From CAZTLI01 sp964614375 (lineage in GTDB: Bacteria > Chloroflexota > Anaerolineae > Aggregatilineales > Phototrophicaceae), in NCBI GenBank assembly GCA_964614375.1, contig CAZTLI010000051.1, positions 1-18,481 of the forward strand: a stretch of 18,481 bases of DNA, given 5' to 3'. The translations under genes and the position numbers were made by a program. The notes below the pieces were generated by a model. That model saw only the letters and a program-made list of their open reading frames with translations, was not told where the DNA came from and made no database searches. Shown here in pieces: positions 14,706-18,481 of the stretch (position 1 is its first letter; each line of letters starts with the position of its first letter).

Positions 14706-14724
14706 TTTATTGGAGACCAATAAA
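14706..14724. repeat. Hairpin just past the metalloprotease stop
   Basis: TTTATTGG and CCAATAAA form an 8-bp perfect stem with an AGA loop, 22 bp beyond the end of the leftward metalloprotease gene. The AT-rich stem lacks a following T-run, so it is a possible 3' structure and not a clear terminator. Confidence 0.45.
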
Positions 14725-14746
14725 CCCGCTGTCTGATTTAGCGCCG

Positions 14747-16642
14747 TTAGCGCGTTGTGAATTCGAGCGTATAGGGCGTCGCAACGGTTGTCACAGGCGC
14801 GAATGGCGACACAGCGACCATCATGTTGTCTGTGCGTGAATCAAGGGTCACTGTCCAGGTGTCAGCAGTGGGCGCGAGGAAACGTTCCACCCCCACGAAG
14901 GTATTGCCGCTCATCTGCACGACCTGTACCCACGCCTGCTGCGGCAGACGGTTGTCAATCAAGACCCAACCCTCAGCCAGCCAGCCATCTGTACCATTTT
15001 CAAAGTCACTGCTGTAACCAATTTCGGGGATGCTCAGGTCATCAATCGCGATGCCGGGTTGATTCACTGCGTCATCGGTAATCATTTCAAAGCGAACCAG
15101 CACTTCACCGCCCACATAGGCATCGAGCGAAATCGACTCTTGCAGCCAAACGCCCGAACGTCCGGTATAACCCGCGCCGTAGGATTTGAAGTAAGGGTCG
15201 TCATAGGTGGTGTGGGGTGTTTCGAGGATTGTCCACGTCGCGCCGCCATCCGTGCTGACCATGAGATAGGCGAAATCCCACAAATTCTCGGTGTGATACC
15301 ACACACTATAGTTGAGCGTGGCGCTGGTCACGCCGGACAGGTCGAAGGCACGGGTGACGCGCGTATCGCTGTTGTCGCCACGATTGCTATACCACATCCA
15401 ACTGCCACTGTTGGCGCGGGTTGGGATAAGCTGCACAATGTCCGGCATTCGGAAGGTGATGTCGAGCGATTGTCCGCCGCGTACATTTTGCAGCGTATAA
15501 TAATCCGTCGCGTATTGATTGCTCTGGCCGGCGATGCGCTGTGGATAGGTCGAGACAATTTCGCGTGTCATGGGGCGCGGTAAGGTGGGTGGCATCAGTG
15601 TATAGCCATAGCGCCCATCATCAATTGACCGGTCCAGCAGCCAATTCGCCAGCACCCAATCGGCATAAAAATCATTCACGCCCGGTTCGCCCATTTCCGC
15701 CAGCACCCCATCGACAGAAATCAAGCCATTCGTCGGTTCAGCACTCAGGCGCTGTGTGGCTTCGATGCCATAGCGTTCATAAAAATAGGTCGTGAACATC
15801 ATCGCCGCGCCATAGTCGGCACTGCGGTCACCGTCTTCTGTCCATGTGTTGAGTTGATAGTAGGGCGCTTCCTGGAATGTGAAGGGCATCCACAACGACG
15901 TGAAATACCCCAGATACCGTTCGGTGAAGGTCGAAAAGCCTTCGTCCAGCCAGCTATCTTCGTTAGCATCGACATGGGCACGAATCATGTGCTGAAATTC
16001 ATGGGCGATTACACTGAGCATATCCTCAAAACCGATACTCGTGCCCATCGTGCTCATATTGACAAAGAACATTTCGCGTTCGTTGCTGGTGGGCACAACG
16101 GCACGCGGATAGGTATGGTCGCCCGCGAAATAGGCCGCTGTCGTGCTGCCGAGTCCAAAGGCGAACAGGATATGCACGCGCCCGTCGCCATCGACACCCG
16201 GCGAATCTTCACTGCCCCACAACGCGCGCACGCCGGGATAAATCGTCTCATCAAAGCCGCGCGCGACATATTCTAAATCCGCATCGGACACCGGCGCGCC
16301 CGCTTCAACCCATAGATAGACGTGTTCCCCAACCACACGCAGCACCGCCGAAATCTCGAACGATTCGTCGATGTCGTCATTCGACCCCCAGAAATTCTCT
16401 CTATCGCCAACCTGTCGCACGGGCGCAGAGGTTGGACGTGGCGGGATGTCGGTAATGCCGTCAATGCGCCGTCCGAGGTCAGTGCGGTCACGTCCGGGTA
16501 AATCGGCCTGTTCCAGTGCGGTCACAGTGGGGAAGTCAGGTGATTCGCCGATTCGAGCCGAATCCTGCGCGCCAGCGGGAGCAACCAATAGCAAAGTCAG
16601 TAAAAGAATTGCTAATCGTGTGCGTATTTGGGATGTGGGCAT
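14747..16642 (-). CDS. Exported zinc metalloprotease with immune-inhibitor-A-like C-terminal region
   Basis: A 631-residue exported protein (signal peptide 1-25, cut after AGA). After a spacer, residues 100-250 form a gluzincin-type catalytic core: the zinc site HEFQH (214-218, catalytic E215) and downstream WLDEGFS with third ligand E234. The insert between them is short, as in M30/M6-like and similar secreted peptidases. A long beta-rich part follows. At about 410-575 it resembles the C-terminal domain of immune inhibitor A (M6) proteases: STDGGATW, the PGIAIDDLSI block (529-538) and SDFENGTDGW (545-554), a jelly-roll-like adhesion or binding module. It probably degrades extracellular protein. 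GAGGA lies 6 nt before the ATG. The exact MEROPS family is uncertain. The next gene leftward on the map starts a separate strand arrangement; no inhibitor or chaperone is adjacent. Confidence 0.88.
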   Translation of the reverse strand: MPTSQIRTRLAILLLTLLLVAPAGAQDSARIGESPDFPTVTALEQADLPGRDRTDLGRRIDGITDIPPRPTSAPVRQVGDRENFWGSNDDIDESFEISAVLRVVGEHVYLWVEAGAPVSDADLEYVARGFDETIYPGVRALWGSEDSPGVDGDGRVHILFAFGLGSTTAAYFAGDHTYPRAVVPTSNEREMFFVNMSTMGTSIGFEDMLSVIAHEFQHMIRAHVDANEDSWLDEGFSTFTERYLGYFTSLWMPFTFQEAPYYQLNTWTEDGDRSADYGAAMMFTTYFYERYGIEATQRLSAEPTNGLISVDGVLAEMGEPGVNDFYADWVLANWLLDRSIDDGRYGYTLMPPTLPRPMTREIVSTYPQRIAGQSNQYATDYYTLQNVRGGQSLDITFRMPDIVQLIPTRANSGSWMWYSNRGDNSDTRVTRAFDLSGVTSATLNYSVWYHTENLWDFAYLMVSTDGGATWTILETPHTTYDDPYFKSYGAGYTGRSGVWLQESISLDAYVGGEVLVRFEMITDDAVNQPGIAIDDLSIPEIGYSSDFENGTDGWLAEGWVLIDNRLPQQAWVQVVQMSGNTFVGVERFLAPTADTWTVTLDSRTDNMMVAVSPFAPVTTVATPYTLEFTTR

Positions 16643-16680
16643 GGAATGTCCTCATGATGCTTGCGAAATACAACATCCTC

Positions 16681-16686
16681 ACTATA
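16681..16686 (-). promoter_or_regulatory. Possible -10 box of the metalloprotease gene
   Basis: TATAGT on the minus strand lies 39 bp before the metalloprotease start codon, but no matching -35 box is evident at 16-18 bp. The 101-bp gap to the hydrolase contains nothing else clear. Confidence 0.3.
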
Positions 16687-16743
16687 CACCAGTCCACGCG
16701 CAGCGGCATGTTAAAGGTTGTTGAAAATCAGATAGCATACTTG

Positions 16744-17637
16744 TTAATGCGCCTCGAAAAATGTCGTTATGACCTTGATGAAGCGGTCAAGCTGGTCGAA
16801 CATGATGGCGTGTCCGCTGTCGTCAAAGTGGATGTGCTGTCCGTCGCGCCAATTTTGTGTAAACGCCGCGACTCCGGCGTCGATGTTCACGCCGGGCAGC
16901 ATCGGGCGGGCGGTCAGCAGCAGTATCGGGCACGCAATCCGGGCGATGACATCCGTCTCCTCAAATAGATAACCCAGCTTCAGCATGTGCCGATACAACG
17001 ACCGATCAAACTGCGCCTGTCCATCGACGAACGCCACATAATCGACCTCATTCATAATCGGGCGACCCGGCGGCATCAGATTCAGTCCCGCGACCATCCG
17101 TTCCGCCTGGGGCAGGGTTTTGAGCGAGTCGAGCGTCTCATAAATCGTCTGCATCCATGCGGGTGGTTCGTCTGCGTCCATCAATGCCGCCGCCGCAAAA
17201 TTCTGCAAGGCCGGGTCAACCAGCACCAGCCCACGCACGGGATAGACCGCCGCCAGTCGTCCGGCGATGTCCGCGCCCATCGAATGCCCCACGACAAACG
17301 GATTTTCCAGTTCCAACTGTTTAATCAGCGCAATGATGTCGTTGACCATCCATTCGGCGGATGTGCCATCGGTCAGGCGTCCGCTGTGCCCGTGCCCACG
17401 AAAGTCTGGCATGATGACAGCACAGGTCGCTTCGAGTGCCTGTGCTGTCCGCAGCCACGTTAGGCCACTGACCTGTACACCATGCAGCAGCACGACCGAC
17501 GGGTTAGCGCCACCCGTGCGTGTATAATGAATAGGCGTGCCGTCGTCGGCGAGGATGCTCGATGTGTGCCAGTGCGATGGTACGAATTCAGTCAGCGGAC
17601 GATAGTGTTTGACCGTTTCGGGCTGGAGTTGCTGCAT
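16744..17637 (-). CDS. Alpha/beta-fold hydrolase
   Basis: A 297-residue cytosolic alpha/beta hydrolase, standard in length. Visible landmarks are the oxyanion-strand VVLLHGVQ (48-55), PDFRGHGHSG (77-86), the nucleophile elbow GHSMG (117-121, Ser119), LVLVDPAL (137-144) and DSGHAIMF with the catalytic His276 (273-280). The acid of the triad is not obvious: the usual Asp after the strand PILLLTARP (237-245) is missing, so D141 after the earlier strand may serve, as in some subgroups. A cap region lies between about 145 and 230. Esterase, lipase, haloalkane or C-C hydrolase activities all share this pattern, so no substrate is proposed. It has its own promoter; AGGGG about 11 nt before the ATG is a loosely spaced ribosome-binding site. 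It is probably not in one operon with MurJ. Confidence 0.9.
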   Translation of the reverse strand: MQQLQPETVKHYRPLTEFVPSHWHTSSILADDGTPIHYTRTGGANPSVVLLHGVQVSGLTWLRTAQALEATCAVIMPDFRGHGHSGRLTDGTSAEWMVNDIIALIKQLELENPFVVGHSMGADIAGRLAAVYPVRGLVLVDPALQNFAAAALMDADEPPAWMQTIYETLDSLKTLPQAERMVAGLNLMPPGRPIMNEVDYVAFVDGQAQFDRSLYRHMLKLGYLFEETDVIARIACPILLLTARPMLPGVNIDAGVAAFTQNWRDGQHIHFDDSGHAIMFDQLDRFIKVITTFFEAH

Positions 17638-17681
17638 GTGCAGGATGTCCCCTCGTGTCTATCCTAGCTATCTGTACACAG

Positions 17682-17710
17682 CATATAGTATGACGCAATG
17701 TCAGGTTCAA
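17682..17710 (-). promoter_or_regulatory. Promoter of the alpha/beta hydrolase
   Basis: On the minus strand TTGAAC (17710-17705) and TATATG (17687-17682) are 17 bp apart, just past the MurJ stop codon. The predicted start is near 17675, about 38 nt before the ATG, so the hydrolase can be expressed independently of MurJ. Confidence 0.5.
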
Positions 17711-17729
17711 GGGTAGATTTGTGAAGGCA

Positions 17730-18481
17730 CTACCGCCGCAATTTGCGATAAACCAGTCCCATCAGCCAGCGCAGTTCGTCGATGCGGAAGATGAACGCCA
17801 GCACGAGGAACAGCCCGCCATAGACCATCCCAGTGACGACGACCAGCAGCGTCTCGCGGATGAAGCCGTCTGTGCCGATAGCCGTTGTAAGTATGGGCAG
17901 CGTCAGATAAACCGCCAGACCCATGAGGATGACGGCAGTCGCAGTCTTGAAAAAGGTCAGCATCAATCGCTGCGCGCCAAAGCCATCCATGCGCCGTCGC
18001 AATAAATAGGCCGAGACCAGCGCGTGGGTGATATGTTTGGCGCTGTCGGCAATCATCAGGCTGAAGAGGCCGAAGCTATCGACCAGCGCCAGCGCGATGA
18101 CCATATACACGGTCAAGCTCAAGAGTCCCACCAGCGCCGGAGTCAGTGTGTCTTGCCGGGCATAAAAGGCATAGACCAGCAGCAAATCCCACGCCGCGAA
18201 CGGTAGACCAATTAAATACAGGCGCAGCGCCATCGCAGTGATGGACGTGTTGGCGGCGGTGAATGCCCCATGCTCAAAAATCAGGTCGATGATGGGCACA
18301 GCCAGCATGAACAGTCCCACAGTCGCCGGCAGGATGAGCGTCGTCGTCAATCGCAGCCCCAGACCGAGTGTGTCTTTGAAGGCGCGGCTGCCCTGTAGCT
18401 CAATCAACGTCGCCTGCCGCGCCAGAGTCGGCAAAATCGCCAGACTAATCGCCGTCGCGACCAATCCCTGCGGAAATTGCA
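17730..18481 (-). CDS. murJ: Lipid II flippase MurJ, C-terminal part (cut by right edge)
   Basis: Flips lipid-linked peptidoglycan precursor from the inner to the outer face of the cytoplasmic membrane. Only the last 250 residues are in the window; the frame stays open to the right edge, with in-frame QFPQG just before a TTG at 18464 that is not a real start. The segment QFPQGLVATAISLAILPTLAR is split here as QFPQG then VATAISLAILPTLAR, and is the family's characteristic sequence. Then come LPATVGLFMLAVPII, LIFEHGAFT and AFYARQDTLTPA, all typical of MviN/MurJ. About seven hydrophobic helices follow and the tail ends in basic RKLRR. With a usual length near 510 residues, about half lies outside the window. 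It is not a broken gene; the end is only the window edge. Confidence 0.93.
   Translation of the reverse strand, partial: QFPQGLVATAISLAILPTLARQATLIELQGSRAFKDTLGLGLRLTTTLILPATVGLFMLAVPIIDLIFEHGAFTAANTSITAMALRLYLIGLPFAAWDLLLVYAFYARQDTLTPALVGLLSLTVYMVIALALVDSFGLFSLMIADSAKHITHALVSAYLLRRRMDGFGAQRLMLTFFKTATAVILMGLAVYLTLPILTTAIGTDGFIRETLLVVVTGMVYGGLFLVLAFIFRIDELRWLMGLVYRKLRR

Larger units (their letters stand above)
14379..14746. other. Non-coding region between convergent genes, rich in hairpins
   Basis: No credible ORF, tRNA or other RNA gene is seen in this 368-bp gap. It holds at least four good inverted repeats, separately listed or noted: 14394-14438 (14-bp stem), 14611-14634 (8-bp stem TTAGTGGG/CCCACTAA), 14647-14672 (8-bp stem TCCCCTCC/GGAGGGGA) and 14706-14724 (8-bp stem, AGA loop). 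The YHYH gene enters from the left and the metalloprotease gene from the right, so terminators are expected here. The stretch 14591-14690 with G-rich and C-rich palindromes resembles dispersed intergenic repeats of other bacteria, but copies elsewhere cannot be tested here. Confidence 0.7.

Noticed and set aside
15059..15583. Plus-strand open frame of 174 codons
   Set aside because: Antisense to the metalloprotease coding region and without protein-like features.

Overview
The window looks like chromosomal DNA from a bacterium of the phylum Chloroflexota, probably an Anaerolineae-like lineage. This rests on gene content: a Ser/Thr kinase fused to NACHT and membrane helices, a DUF3352 exported protein, an HTTM protein, a YHYH-domain protein and an immune-inhibitor-A-like exported metalloprotease. 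Base composition is moderately GC-rich and fairly even, so nothing stands out as a recent large insertion. I see no tRNA, rRNA, CRISPR array, transposase or prophage gene.

Layout. Positions 1-9276 are read rightward, apart from a possible divergent gene start at the left edge. In order: a D12-class DNA adenine methyltransferase (183-1070) with a clear promoter; a protein of unrecognised family (1190-2170); a full-length fumarylacetoacetase (2298-3581); an intrinsic terminator (about 3632-3655); a tightly packed three-gene set encoding an HpaI-type aldolase, a xylose-isomerase-like TIM barrel and an UlaG-like metallo-beta-lactamase-fold protein (3727-6240); and a 979-residue kinase-NACHT-multispan membrane protein (6337-9276). 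A leftward DUF3352 lipoprotein-like or secreted protein (9363-11150) converges on it across a terminator. From a divergent intergenic region an HTTM membrane protein (11363-13213) and an exported YHYH protein (13320-14378) are read rightward. A 368-bp non-coding stretch full of inverted repeats follows. The rest is leftward: an exported metalloprotease (14747-16642), an alpha/beta hydrolase (16744-17637) and the C-terminal half of the lipid II flippase MurJ, which runs off the right edge.

How genes may work together. Fumarylacetoacetase finishes tyrosine/homogentisate breakdown, and the unrecognised gene just upstream may belong to that step or a related one. The aldolase, TIM-barrel and UlaG-like genes sit 3-24 bp apart and look like one catabolic operon for a sugar-acid or hydroxy-acid substrate that cannot be named from sequence. 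The kinase-NACHT protein is the best candidate for a signalling or cell-defence system. Its neighbours are metabolic rather than defensive, so an immune role is a hypothesis only. The right half is dominated by envelope and exported proteins.
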